A stretch of 64,000 nt of DNA from Calditrichia bacterium (GTDB lineage Bacteria; Calditrichota; Calditrichia; RBG-13-44-9; J075): the NCBI GenBank assembly GCA_028284905.1, contig JANQQU010000093.1:328384-392383 (forward strand), given 5' to 3'. Shown here piece by piece: positions 53,325-61,668 of this stretch. The notes beneath the pieces were generated by a model. The model worked only from the letters and a program-made list of their open reading frames with translations, did no database searches and was not told where the DNA came from. Each line of letters begins with the position of its first letter. The stretch's first letter is position 1. The position numbers and the translations under genes were made by a program.

Positions 53325-53443
53325 AGGGTTTTAGGGGGTTAGGGTTTTAGGGGGTTAGGCTTTTAGGTGATTAGAAAAAATAGTCCACATTCCCTAATTC
53401 CTAAGAACCTAAACCCCTAAGAACCTAAACCCCTAAATCCCTA
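53325..53443. repeat. Inverted pair of octamer arrays with G-quadruplex motif
   Basis: 53326-53379 reads GGGTTTTA, GGGGGTTA, GGGTTTTA, GGGGGTTA, GGCTTTTA, GGTGATTA. 53393-53443 carries the inverse (CCTAAGAA, CCTAAACC, CCTAAGAA, CCTAAACC, CCTAAATC) and overlaps the stop codon of the oxidoreductase gene (53441). The plus strand has four G-runs within 30 bases, meeting the usual G-quadruplex pattern. Confidence 0.85.
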
Positions 53444-54430
53444 GTTTCCTGTCTTCCCCTCAATCGATTGATAAACTGCCTCAATCAGCTGCAAATCACG
53501 TTGGGCGAGGTCCAGGTTAAATTGAGGGGCTTCACCGTTGCGTAATGCCTCTAAAAAATCTTCAAACATCGTGCGATAACCAGCGATGTTTTTTATGCCC
53601 GGGAAAACCAGTTTTTTCTTCTTACCCCGCACAAATAGAAAAATGCCGTTGCTCTCAAAGGTGATCGAACCTTCCCGGCCGAAAATCCGGGAAATGCGTA
53701 GCCCGAAGAAAATCGTCGAAACTTCCCAGGAATAGAGAAGATTGCCGATCGGGCCTTCTTCAAATTCTGCAACGACTTGCACGCTGCGTTCCAATTCCGT
53801 CTTTTGAGTGGGTTGAAAGCCGCGAATGTTCTTAATCGTTAAACCCATGTTGGCGAGAAAATTGATCCAGTGAATGCCACCTTCAAACAATGCCCCACCG
53901 CCGGTAATGGCCGGATCGTCCCGCCAATTCTCAGTCTTCTGTTTCTTCGTTGCATTCAAATGGATAAAAAGGGGATCGCCGATAAGACCGTCGGCGAGTA
54001 TTTTACGTAATTTGACCAACAGGGGTTTATAATAATAGTTTTCAGCGACCATCACCTGTAAGCCGGTTTCCTCGCTTAATTGCCTCACCTTGTCAAAGTC
54101 CGTGGATTTTAAATAGGGCGGTTTTTCCACGATGACATGCTTGCCGGCGTGGAGTGCCTGTTCGGTAAGGGAGAGGTGGGTATCCGGTGGTGTAGCGATT
54201 AAAATGACATCGATCTCCGGAGAATTTATCGCTGCATCATAACTATCGAAACTGCCTTTGCCACGGTATTTTTTCCGGTACTCTTCAGATTTCTCAGCGG
54301 AACGGCTGGCGTAATAAAGGTCCAGATTTTTGAATCCGGCCAGGGTTTTGCTGTGCAGGCGAGTTACAAATCCGCAACCTAAAAATGCCAGGCGCAGCGG
54401 TCGATCGGTAGGGACTGGTTTAATAGCCAT
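53441..54430 (-). CDS. Gfo/Idh/MocA-family oxidoreductase
   Basis: NAD(P)-dependent sugar or polyol dehydrogenase of 329 residues. Rossmann motif LAFLGCGFVTRLHSK (~13-27), EKPPYL (~98-103, the conserved EKP), and the C-terminal beta-sheet domain with GGGALFEGGIHWINFL (~175-190), where the His is the likely catalytic residue. The start is close behind the stop of the GMC oxidoreductase gene (12 bases apart) with a weak ribosome-binding site, so translation is probably coupled. The two oxidoreductases may act on successive steps of one sugar alcohol or related substrate, which is not identifiable here. Confidence 0.9.
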   Translation of the reverse strand: MAIKPVPTDRPLRLAFLGCGFVTRLHSKTLAGFKNLDLYYASRSAEKSEEYRKKYRGKGSFDSYDAAINSPEIDVILIATPPDTHLSLTEQALHAGKHVIVEKPPYLKSTDFDKVRQLSEETGLQVMVAENYYYKPLLVKLRKILADGLIGDPLFIHLNATKKQKTENWRDDPAITGGGALFEGGIHWINFLANMGLTIKNIRGFQPTQKTELERSVQVVAEFEEGPIGNLLYSWEVSTIFFGLRISRIFGREGSITFESNGIFLFVRGKKKKLVFPGIKNIAGYRTMFEDFLEALRNGEAPQFNLDLAQRDLQLIEAVYQSIEGKTGN

Positions 54431-54442
54431 AATTTATCTTGG

Positions 54443-56026
54443 TTATTTTAGTTTGGCTTTTTCTTCATTAGATGCCGCTTGCTTCTGGCCGGAAATAAAA
54501 TCTCCCACCCGCAAAGCATTTGCAGCAATTGTTAAACTGGGGTTTACCGCGGCTGATGTGGGCATAAAGCTGCCGTCCACCACGTAAAGGTTGTCGATAC
54601 CACGAAAGCGGCAATGCTCATCCAGCACGGATGTTTTCGGATCTTTTCCCATACGAACCGTACCGACCGCATGCGAGAAAGTGCGGATGTGGTGAATGTA
54701 GTGCAAAAGTGCACCGGCTTTCTTCAGGATCTTTTTTCCTTGCAATGCTAACACTTTTAAAGCAGCGAGATCCCTTTCGCTGTAGTGATGGCTGACCACC
54801 GGCTGCGGCAAACCGAATTGGTCTGTCGTTTCAGGATCGACAGTAATATAGTTGTTGTATTGCGGTTGATCTTCGGCAATCGCCAGCATGCCGGTCAGTA
54901 AACGCACACCGGGGCTAAGCAATTTGCCAAGCGGGCCGGGCAGTTCTTTTTGCACCAATCCGGCTGGCGGTGTTGGCATTTGCTGCAGACTGCCCAATTT
55001 GCCCGACGGGGCAGCAATATCCTGATGCCCGAAATAATAATCCATCACGGCCATTTGCTTGTGAAAGCGTTTCTCTTTATCAGCAGTGCCGGGAAAAATA
55101 CCAAATATTATCGCATTTACATGGCGCATCAAAAACCGGCCGATGTTATCGCCACCGGGATTATGATCTCCCAATCCGGAAGCCATCAACAGATGCGGCG
55201 AACCCATAGCGCCCGCTGATAAAATAACGGTACCGGCTTTAACGGTTTGCTGTTCGCCTGTCGTTTTATCAAAACAATCGATTGAGGTAATATTGCCGTT
55301 GCCGGTATTCAGGTGGGTAACGATCGTATTCGGTTGCAGCGTCATCCCTTTATCAATCAGTGCCGGGATAATCATGGTTGCTAAATCATTCTTGGCATTG
55401 ATCGCACAAGCGAAAGTATCGCAGGTCGTACAGGAAATACATTTATTGCGATCATTGTTGCGATAATTAATTGCCAGGGGAAGCTGAAACGGGTTAAGGC
55501 CCAGCCCTTTGGCAGCGTTTTTTACTTTTTCGGAAATGCCGGCGAGTTCCCCGGGACCCTGGGGAAAAGGGTTGCTGCGGAAGGGTTCGGTAGGATCAAT
55601 ATCCGCTTCGCCGGAAATATCCAGTAAAGCTTCCGCTTTTGTATAATAAGGTTCCAGGTCACTGTAGGAAATTGGCCATTCTGCGCCGGATTCACCGGTA
55701 ATTTCCGGGCCGGGGGTAAAATCTTTTTCTCGAAAACGGAAAGAGACACCACCGTAGAAAACCGAGGGGCCGCCGACACAGCTGTAACTCCCCATCACTT
55801 TTTTGTTACCGCCGGCAACAACGCGTAGCGGACTGTCCTGGGAATAATGCGGCGTCAGATCCACAGAGCCCATCAATCCCCAATTCTCCGGGCCGCGATG
55901 CACCCAATTGCCTCTTTCCAGCATTAATACACGCCAGCCGGCATTCACCAGACTGTGCGCCATCATGGTTCCCCCGAATCCACTTCCGATAATTACAGCA
56001 TCATACTGCTTTTTATGATCGCCCAT
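54443..56026 (-). CDS. GMC-family FAD oxidoreductase
   Basis: The 527-residue protein has the N-terminal FAD motif DAVIIGSGFGGTMMAHSLVNAGWRVLMLERG (~9-39), a substrate-binding middle region, and the GMC C-terminal domain with HAVGTVRMGKDP (~452-463), YVVDGSFMPTSAAVNPSLTIAANA (~483-506), including the active-site His and Asn. Residues ~192-215 contain CISCTTCDTFAC, a Cys cluster present in cholesterol-oxidase-like/GMC subgroups that may bind metal or an iron-sulfur centre. There is no signal peptide. No ribosome-binding site is evident before ATG 56026. It forms a two-gene unit with the Gfo/Idh/MocA gene. Confidence 0.9.
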   Translation of the reverse strand: MGDHKKQYDAVIIGSGFGGTMMAHSLVNAGWRVLMLERGNWVHRGPENWGLMGSVDLTPHYSQDSPLRVVAGGNKKVMGSYSCVGGPSVFYGGVSFRFREKDFTPGPEITGESGAEWPISYSDLEPYYTKAEALLDISGEADIDPTEPFRSNPFPQGPGELAGISEKVKNAAKGLGLNPFQLPLAINYRNNDRNKCISCTTCDTFACAINAKNDLATMIIPALIDKGMTLQPNTIVTHLNTGNGNITSIDCFDKTTGEQQTVKAGTVILSAGAMGSPHLLMASGLGDHNPGGDNIGRFLMRHVNAIIFGIFPGTADKEKRFHKQMAVMDYYFGHQDIAAPSGKLGSLQQMPTPPAGLVQKELPGPLGKLLSPGVRLLTGMLAIAEDQPQYNNYITVDPETTDQFGLPQPVVSHHYSERDLAALKVLALQGKKILKKAGALLHYIHHIRTFSHAVGTVRMGKDPKTSVLDEHCRFRGIDNLYVVDGSFMPTSAAVNPSLTIAANALRVGDFISGQKQAASNEEKAKLK

Positions 56027-56278
56027 TTCTATTCACAAAGCTCATTTCATCTTCTGCTAATTGACTGACGCCGATGTTACTTAATTCAAGTATCATTGAC
56101 GAAAGCGGGCAAAGATAAGCATTTTAGATAACACGAACAACGCTTTAGGGAAATAATGCGCAGTGCCAGGAAATCGGCTATTGATTTTAAAAAAATATTT
56201 AAGTACACTTTTTTCCGTAAAATTTTATTAATCCTGATACTTACTAACAAAAATCCATAAGCCGGAGAGGAATCTTTT

Positions 56279-57634
56279 ATGGACAAACCGCGACGCACTA
56301 CTCATTTATTCCCGGTTTTTCCTGCAAGAATGGCTTGTTACTTGTTAGCTTTCCTGATGTTTAGTGGTGTTTTTCTTTTGCAGGCAGCGGAAGAAAATCA
56401 ACCGCCAGCGCAGGATTCAGTTAATGATTCTACAGAAGCAGACTACAGCCGTTATCGCAGTAAAACCACCTGGGAAACATTACTTTCTTTGCCTGGTACA
56501 TTGCTCTACCTGCCTTTTGATATTGTCGGTGAAGGACTGACGCAACTAGTCATATTTACTGATGAAGGGAATACCCTGCAAAAAATCAGTGATTTTCTGG
56601 TTAGCGACGATGGCAAACGAGGGCTCTATCCTACTTCAGCACCGCCAATCGGTGTTGGTTTAAAATTTTTTCAAAAGGGGCTTTTTGGTGAAGAATCCAA
56701 GCTTTCATTGTCTGCATCAAGAGGGTTACGCACCCGGCAAAAATATCAGTTTAAGGTATCCCGTATTCAGCTGGGCGGGCCGATTGCCGCAGATGTGCTC
56801 GCTAAATATCATATTCAGCCGGATGAATACTTCTTTGGTGTGGAATCCGCAGCGCCGGAAGGCACGGATGTTGATGATAACCGCACCAACTATCTCCTGG
56901 AGCAAACCTATGGCGAGTTTCGCCTGGGTGGTGACTGGGGAGAGAAATTAACGATCAAAGGTGTCGCCGGTTACGAGATCAACAGTGTTCGTGGCGGCAA
57001 AAACACCCGTTATACCTCGTTAAGCGAATTGGCTTCCGAATCTACCCTACCCGGTTTTGAAAATGATCTTGGCCTGGTTCGTCTACAGTTGGAAGCGCGC
57101 AGCGATCATCGTAATAGCGGTGTTCGTCCGACTTCCGGCGGGGTTGCCTTACTACGGGGAGGCATTTTCCAGGAAACCGGCACCCATGATTCCGATTTCG
57201 ATTTTGGCTTCTGGAAACTAACTGCCGATATATCTCAGCATATTCATTTATTTCATAAAAGAACCTTAATCCTTCGCGTAGCCGGGGAGCTGACTGAACC
57301 GTTAGACGCAGATAAAACTATTCCATTCTATTATCTCAGTGAACTGGGACGGGAAGAGAGCGTTCGCGGCTTTTTACGGGGCCGCTTCCGTGATGAAAAC
57401 ATGGTGCTTGGCTCTGCGGAGTACCGCTTTCCGATTTGGGAAAAGCTCGACACGTTCCTGTTTTACGATACCGGGAAAGTTTTTGCTGACAGTGAGTTTT
57501 CCGATGCAAAATGGAAATCCGGTTATGGGCTTGGATTCACTTTCTGGGGAAAAACCGACGTCGTAACCAATGCGGCCCTGGGATTTAGTGAAGACGGTCT
57601 GCGTTTCTACTTTGGTTTGAATAGGGAACTGTAG
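56279..57634 (+). CDS. Outer-membrane barrel protein (Omp85/BamA-like)
   Basis: The 451-residue protein has a signal peptide (~10-37, MACYLLAFLMFSGVFLLQAAEE), a short N-terminal region (~40-115) and a C-terminal 16-strand-type barrel (~120-451) like the bacterial surface antigen domain. Marks are SVRGFLRGRFRDENMVLGSAEYRFPIW (~360-387; the conserved RGF/Y..R motif with VLGSAEYRFP) and the end ...GLRFYFGLNREL. It lacks obvious POTRA repeats, so it may be a TamA-like or autonomous porin. GGAGAGG precedes ATG. A lipoprotein gene follows 50 bases downstream and may belong to the same unit. Confidence 0.88.
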   Translation: MDKPRRTTHLFPVFPARMACYLLAFLMFSGVFLLQAAEENQPPAQDSVNDSTEADYSRYRSKTTWETLLSLPGTLLYLPFDIVGEGLTQLVIFTDEGNTLQKISDFLVSDDGKRGLYPTSAPPIGVGLKFFQKGLFGEESKLSLSASRGLRTRQKYQFKVSRIQLGGPIAADVLAKYHIQPDEYFFGVESAAPEGTDVDDNRTNYLLEQTYGEFRLGGDWGEKLTIKGVAGYEINSVRGGKNTRYTSLSELASESTLPGFENDLGLVRLQLEARSDHRNSGVRPTSGGVALLRGGIFQETGTHDSDFDFGFWKLTADISQHIHLFHKRTLILRVAGELTEPLDADKTIPFYYLSELGREESVRGFLRGRFRDENMVLGSAEYRFPIWEKLDTFLFYDTGKVFADSEFSDAKWKSGYGLGFTFWGKTDVVTNAALGFSEDGLRFYFGLNREL

Positions 57635-57698
57635 ACAACTTCCCTGCTAATGAATTGTTAAAAAAATTGAAAGAAATGAATAAGAAATGAGGCAAAAA

Positions 57699-59408
57699 AT
57701 GATGCATAGTCCCGGACTTCGCATACCTTTTTCAAACAGAAAATGGCAACATTTGCTCGCCATTCTGATCCTGGCGGGAATACTCGCTGGCTGTGCCGGT
57801 AGCGGTAAATTTGTGCCACCGCCCAAGGTGCCTTCTGATAAGCGCCCAATTCCCGAGCCAAAATCCCGCTCGATTAATATTGCTGGTGATGTAGTTAAAA
57901 AACAGTTCCTCGATCAAATGAAACAATCATTTGACCTTTCCCGGCAATTCAGAAATCTGTTCGGAAAAAAGAAAGAAGCATTAAATCTGAATGCGTTTGA
58001 TGAAATCGATAATAATACCTGGTTTACAAACCGAAATCATGTTAAGCAATTGAGCGTAGCAGATGTCGCTCGCGGCCCCAATCGTGGGCAGGATGGACCA
58101 AATATCGATGGCGACTGGACAATTGTCAGTGTGAAATCGGAAGGTGTTACCCCCGGCTTTAACATCAAAGACAGTGAAGGCGTTCGCTATGTAATTAAGT
58201 TCGAGCCCCCCGCTTACTCGGAAATGCCATCCGGTGCCGAAGTTGTCTCTACCAAGCTATTCTATGCTGCTGGCTACAACGTTCCGGAAAATTACATTGT
58301 CTTTTTTGATCCGAAGATTCTCAAGCTGGGTGAGGGTGTTAAATTTACCGACCGGCTCGGCCGTAAGCGGAATTTTAATGAGGCAGACCTGGCCGAATTG
58401 ATGAAGAGTATCCACAAGCTGCCGGATGGCAGAATTCGCGCCGCCGCCAGTAAATTCCTGAAGGCTAAAGGTTTTCTCGGTCCCTTCTATTATAAGGGCA
58501 AGCGGAAAGATGATCCCAATGATTTTATCCGTCATGAACATCATCGCGAATTGCGGGGACTGCGGGTAATTTCCGCCTGGCTCAACCACTTCGATACCAA
58601 GGCCAATAACTCGCTGGATGTTTTTACCGAAGAAGGCTACGTCAAACATTACCTGATCGATTTTGGTTCCACTCTTGGCAGTAATGGGGACGAGCCAATG
58701 CCGGCATATATTGGCAATGAAAACAGTTTCGATCCGCATTCCGTCGGCGGCAATATCCTCACGCTGGGCTTGAATGTGAAATCCTGGGAGAAAAACTGGT
58801 CGGTGAAATATCCATCTCTCGGTTTTTATACCAGCGAAGGATTCCATCCGCAGAAATACAAGTTTATTCAGCCCAATCCGGCGTTCGAACTGATGACCGA
58901 CCGGGACGGTTTCTGGGGCGCTAAAATTGTTATGTCTTTCACCGATGCGCAAATTGAAGCAGCTGTGAAGGAAGGTCAATATTCCAACCCGGAGGCGGAA
59001 GCGTACCTGATTCGCACCATTCAGGAGCGCAGAGATATTATCGGTAAATACTGGTTTGAGCGGGTAAATCCGGTGGACAAATTTGAGCTTTCGGACGATG
59101 GTAAGTCTTTAAGCTTTACAGACCTGCGCGTAACATCCAATTTAGCAACTGAAAACGATGTCGCTTATCGCTACTCTTTTATAGGCTATGGCAGTAATGC
59201 TTTACTGGCCGGAAATAATACTCCCAAGAGCAATGGCAATAGCACCAGCATTGCCCTACCATCCGGAGAAGGGTTTAGCAATGGGGATCAGTTGCATGTC
59301 CTGCTGGAAGTTCGCCGGGATAGCAATACCTGGAGTAAGCCGGCGACAGCTTATTTAAGCTGGGATTCATCTACCGGTAAGTTTCGGCTGATTGGCGTTA
59401 CCAGATAA
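57699..59408 (+). CDS. Lipoprotein with atypical-kinase (HipA/PI3K-like) signature
   Basis: The start at 57699 is preferred to ATG 57687 because GAGG lies six bases upstream. The 569-residue product is a lipoprotein (LILAGILAGC, Cys32). After a linker, residues ~130-350 show features of the HipA/PI3K/CotH atypical kinase fold: a Lys in RYVIKFEP (Lys167), a Glu in SGAEVVSTKLFYAAG (Glu181), WLNHFDTKANNSLDVF (Asp299, Asn303/304; compare the N-x-D-x-H-x-K-N active loop) and YLIDFGSTLGS (Asp321-Phe-Gly). The C-terminal ~120 residues are a beta-sandwich-like domain. It would be a periplasmic or surface kinase-fold protein; activity is inferred from motifs only. Confidence 0.8.
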   Translation: MMHSPGLRIPFSNRKWQHLLAILILAGILAGCAGSGKFVPPPKVPSDKRPIPEPKSRSINIAGDVVKKQFLDQMKQSFDLSRQFRNLFGKKKEALNLNAFDEIDNNTWFTNRNHVKQLSVADVARGPNRGQDGPNIDGDWTIVSVKSEGVTPGFNIKDSEGVRYVIKFEPPAYSEMPSGAEVVSTKLFYAAGYNVPENYIVFFDPKILKLGEGVKFTDRLGRKRNFNEADLAELMKSIHKLPDGRIRAAASKFLKAKGFLGPFYYKGKRKDDPNDFIRHEHHRELRGLRVISAWLNHFDTKANNSLDVFTEEGYVKHYLIDFGSTLGSNGDEPMPAYIGNENSFDPHSVGGNILTLGLNVKSWEKNWSVKYPSLGFYTSEGFHPQKYKFIQPNPAFELMTDRDGFWGAKIVMSFTDAQIEAAVKEGQYSNPEAEAYLIRTIQERRDIIGKYWFERVNPVDKFELSDDGKSLSFTDLRVTSNLATENDVAYRYSFIGYGSNALLAGNNTPKSNGNSTSIALPSGEGFSNGDQLHVLLEVRRDSNTWSKPATAYLSWDSSTGKFRLIGVTR

Positions 59409-59429
59409 AAAAGTAGGATTATAAGCAAT

Positions 59430-59463
59430 AAAAAAGCCCGACAGTGTTCTGTTGGGCTTTTTT
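59430..59463. terminator. Bidirectional terminator between lipoprotein gene and adk
   Basis: AAAAAAGCCC (59430-59439) pairs with GGGCTTTTTT (59454-59463), with ACA/GT pairing in the loop. It sits 22 bases past the stop of the rightward gene and 59 past the leftward adk stop. Confidence 0.9.
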
Positions 59464-59521
59464 GTTTAAATCGGTGTGATGCACTTAAATCTAAAAATGA
59501 ATGTCGGCAACACTTTTCAAG

Positions 59522-60154
59522 CTATTTGATAATGCGTTCGATATCAGCAAAAACTGCGTCAACCGTTTGCAGGCCATTCACTTTATGATAGACCCCTTTT
59601 TCACGATAAAAATTGATTAGCGGCGCAGTGCTTTCCTTAAAGATATCCAGGCGATGACGAATGGTTTCTTCCTTATCATCATCCCGTTGAATTAAATCGC
59701 CACCACAGTCATCGCACTTTTTGGGTGTGCTCTCCTGAGGCATAACAATTTTGCCGCAGCCGGCGCAAATTCGTCTTGCAGAGAGGCGGCGGATTACCGC
59801 TTCATCCGGGACGGATATTTCGATCGCCTTCAGATTCAGGTTCTCAATTTTACCCAAAATAATATCCAGACCCTCTGCCTGGGGAGTCGTCCGGGGAAAT
59901 CCATCAAGAATAAAACCATTTGCACAGTCCGTTTTTCGCAGGCGGCTTTCGACAATTTGCAGAATCAAATCATCCGATACTAATTCGCCAGCTTCCAGGA
60001 CAGTCTTTAATTGTTGGCCCAATGCAGAATCACTTTTCACTTCCGCTCGAAGCATATCCCCGGTGGATATTTGGGGGATACCATAGTTTCCCATAATCAG
60101 CTGCGCCTGGGTGCCTTTCCCGGCGCCGGGTGTTCCCAACAGGATGATGTGCAT
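59522..60154 (-). CDS. adk: Adenylate kinase
   Basis: Phosphotransferase ATP + AMP to 2 ADP, 210 residues, cytoplasmic. P-loop GTPGAGKGTQ (~7-16), STGDMLRAE (~31-39), DGFPRTTPQAEGLD (~84-97), and a zinc-type LID with CAGCGKI...KKCDDCGG (four Cys at ~130-155), as in many Gram-positives and in FCB-type bacteria. The LID reads ERRICAGCGK-like (SARRICAGCG). GAGGAG precedes ATG 60154. The gene stands alone here; no secY or ribosomal operon is adjacent. Confidence 0.97.
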   Translation of the reverse strand: MHIILLGTPGAGKGTQAQLIMGNYGIPQISTGDMLRAEVKSDSALGQQLKTVLEAGELVSDDLILQIVESRLRKTDCANGFILDGFPRTTPQAEGLDIILGKIENLNLKAIEISVPDEAVIRRLSARRICAGCGKIVMPQESTPKKCDDCGGDLIQRDDDKEETIRHRLDIFKESTAPLINFYREKGVYHKVNGLQTVDAVFADIERIIK

Positions 60155-60322
60155 CTACGACTCCTCTTCTTATTGCGCTCATCTATCATCCCAAAGGCTA
60201 ATCATTAACCTTTGTCGAATTCTTAAAACAGCTATCCAGTAACAACAAATATTTATAAGTATTTCTGCAGGCGGTGTAAAAATTGTTACCGGTAAATCTG
60301 TAAATCGTTCCTGCCTGAGAAA

Positions 60323-61411
60323 TTAAGTTGCAATCGGTGTCGGTCTAGACTTGATAAATCGAGGCGTCTTTTCCGTCATTTTTTCCTTGGAATATAATTG
60401 CCCGCAAGCGGCAGAAATATCGTTGCCGCGGTTTTTCCGCAAAGTAATTGTAAAGGGCGCGCCTTCCAAAATATCATAAAAAGGCTTAATCTTTTCTGCA
60501 GAAGGTGTTCTGAAACCCAGTCCGGTATCGTTAAATGGAATCAAGTTCAGTTTACATTTTAAAGGAGATAAGATGCTGATCAATCCTTTTGCATCTTTAG
60601 CGGAATGATTTATATCCTCCAGTAAAACGTATTCGAAAGTGATGCGTTTTTTGCTGTTGAAAGTATAGTATCTGGCGCTGTCCATTAACTGATCCAGGGA
60701 GAACTTGTCGGCAATTGGCATAATCGACTGTCGCAAATCCTGGCGGGAAGCATGAAGAGATATTGCCAGGCTAAATGGTTGCGACTCATCGGTAAACTGA
60801 TAGATTCGCGGAACAACGCCAACGGTAGAAATCGTAATCTTTTTCGCGGCAATCGCCAGACCTTCCGGATCGGAAAAAATATGGCTGGCCTGAATCACCC
60901 GGGAATAATTCAGAAATGGCTCTCCCATTCCCATGAAAACCACATTGGTGATTTTTTCCCCGGTATCCTGCTGCACCCGAATCACCTGTTCGACAATTTC
61001 ACTGCAGGTGAGGTTTACCAGGAAGCCCATTTTCGCCGTAGCGCAAAAAGCGCAGCCGAGCGCACAGCCAACCTGGGAAGAAATGCAAATGGTATTGCGG
61101 CGTTCTTCCGGGATGAAGACGCTTTCCATAAAATGATTGCCGGTTGTTTTCCAAAGATATTTGATGGTGCCATCGGTGGAAACTTCCCGGGTTGCCATGG
61201 TCAAATTGCCGAGGTGAAATTTTTCTGCAAGTTCTGCGCGAAGGGTTTTCGGAAGGTTGCTCATCTCATCAAAGCTTTTCACCTGATGATGATGCACCCA
61301 TTTATAAATCTGATTGGCCCGGTACGCCGGCTGGCCCATCTCCTGGAGAATCTCCCGGAGCGACTGCTGGGTTTTTCCAATCAAAACAGGTTTGGTTTGA
61401 ACGTCTGACAT
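60323..61411 (-). CDS. rlmN: 23S rRNA (adenine-2503-C2)-methyltransferase RlmN
   Basis: Radical-SAM methyltransferase of 362 residues that methylates A2503 of 23S rRNA (and, in Enterobacteria, tRNA). The radical-SAM cluster is in VGCALGCAFCATAKMGF (~115-131, CxxxCxxC), the SAM region in VVFMGMGEPFLNY (~158-170), and the catalytic Cys in RGNDISAACGQLY (~335). The start is ATG 61411; a TTG at 61420 in frame is less likely. The ribosome-binding site is weak. It lies 168 bases upstream of adk on the same strand. Confidence 0.96.
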   Translation of the reverse strand: MSDVQTKPVLIGKTQQSLREILQEMGQPAYRANQIYKWVHHHQVKSFDEMSNLPKTLRAELAEKFHLGNLTMATREVSTDGTIKYLWKTTGNHFMESVFIPEERRNTICISSQVGCALGCAFCATAKMGFLVNLTCSEIVEQVIRVQQDTGEKITNVVFMGMGEPFLNYSRVIQASHIFSDPEGLAIAAKKITISTVGVVPRIYQFTDESQPFSLAISLHASRQDLRQSIMPIADKFSLDQLMDSARYYTFNSKKRITFEYVLLEDINHSAKDAKGLISILSPLKCKLNLIPFNDTGLGFRTPSAEKIKPFYDILEGAPFTITLRKNRGNDISAACGQLYSKEKMTEKTPRFIKSRPTPIAT

Positions 61412-61668
61412 ATAGAGCAACTTGTTGTTTTAGTTATCTTCTCAAAAGCGTCGTCGGCCTTAAAAGGAGAACAATGTACAATTTTTCACGCAGGAAAAAA
61501 CTAATTTTTAATTCTCCTGAAAAAATCTATTTGCAGACTTTTATAATTTTTGTAGTATTTCACACTTACAAGCTATAAATGTCACAGATTTAGTGACTGT
61601 TTTTTTAGATTCTTAAAACCGCAACAGGAAATTTTCAATAATGCCGAAGCTGAATAGGAAAATTTGAA

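Noticed and set aside
56086..56298. 70-codon frame on the minus strand in the spacer upstream of the barrel gene
   Set aside because: Overlaps the start region and ribosome-binding site of the Omp85-like gene and has no homology signs.
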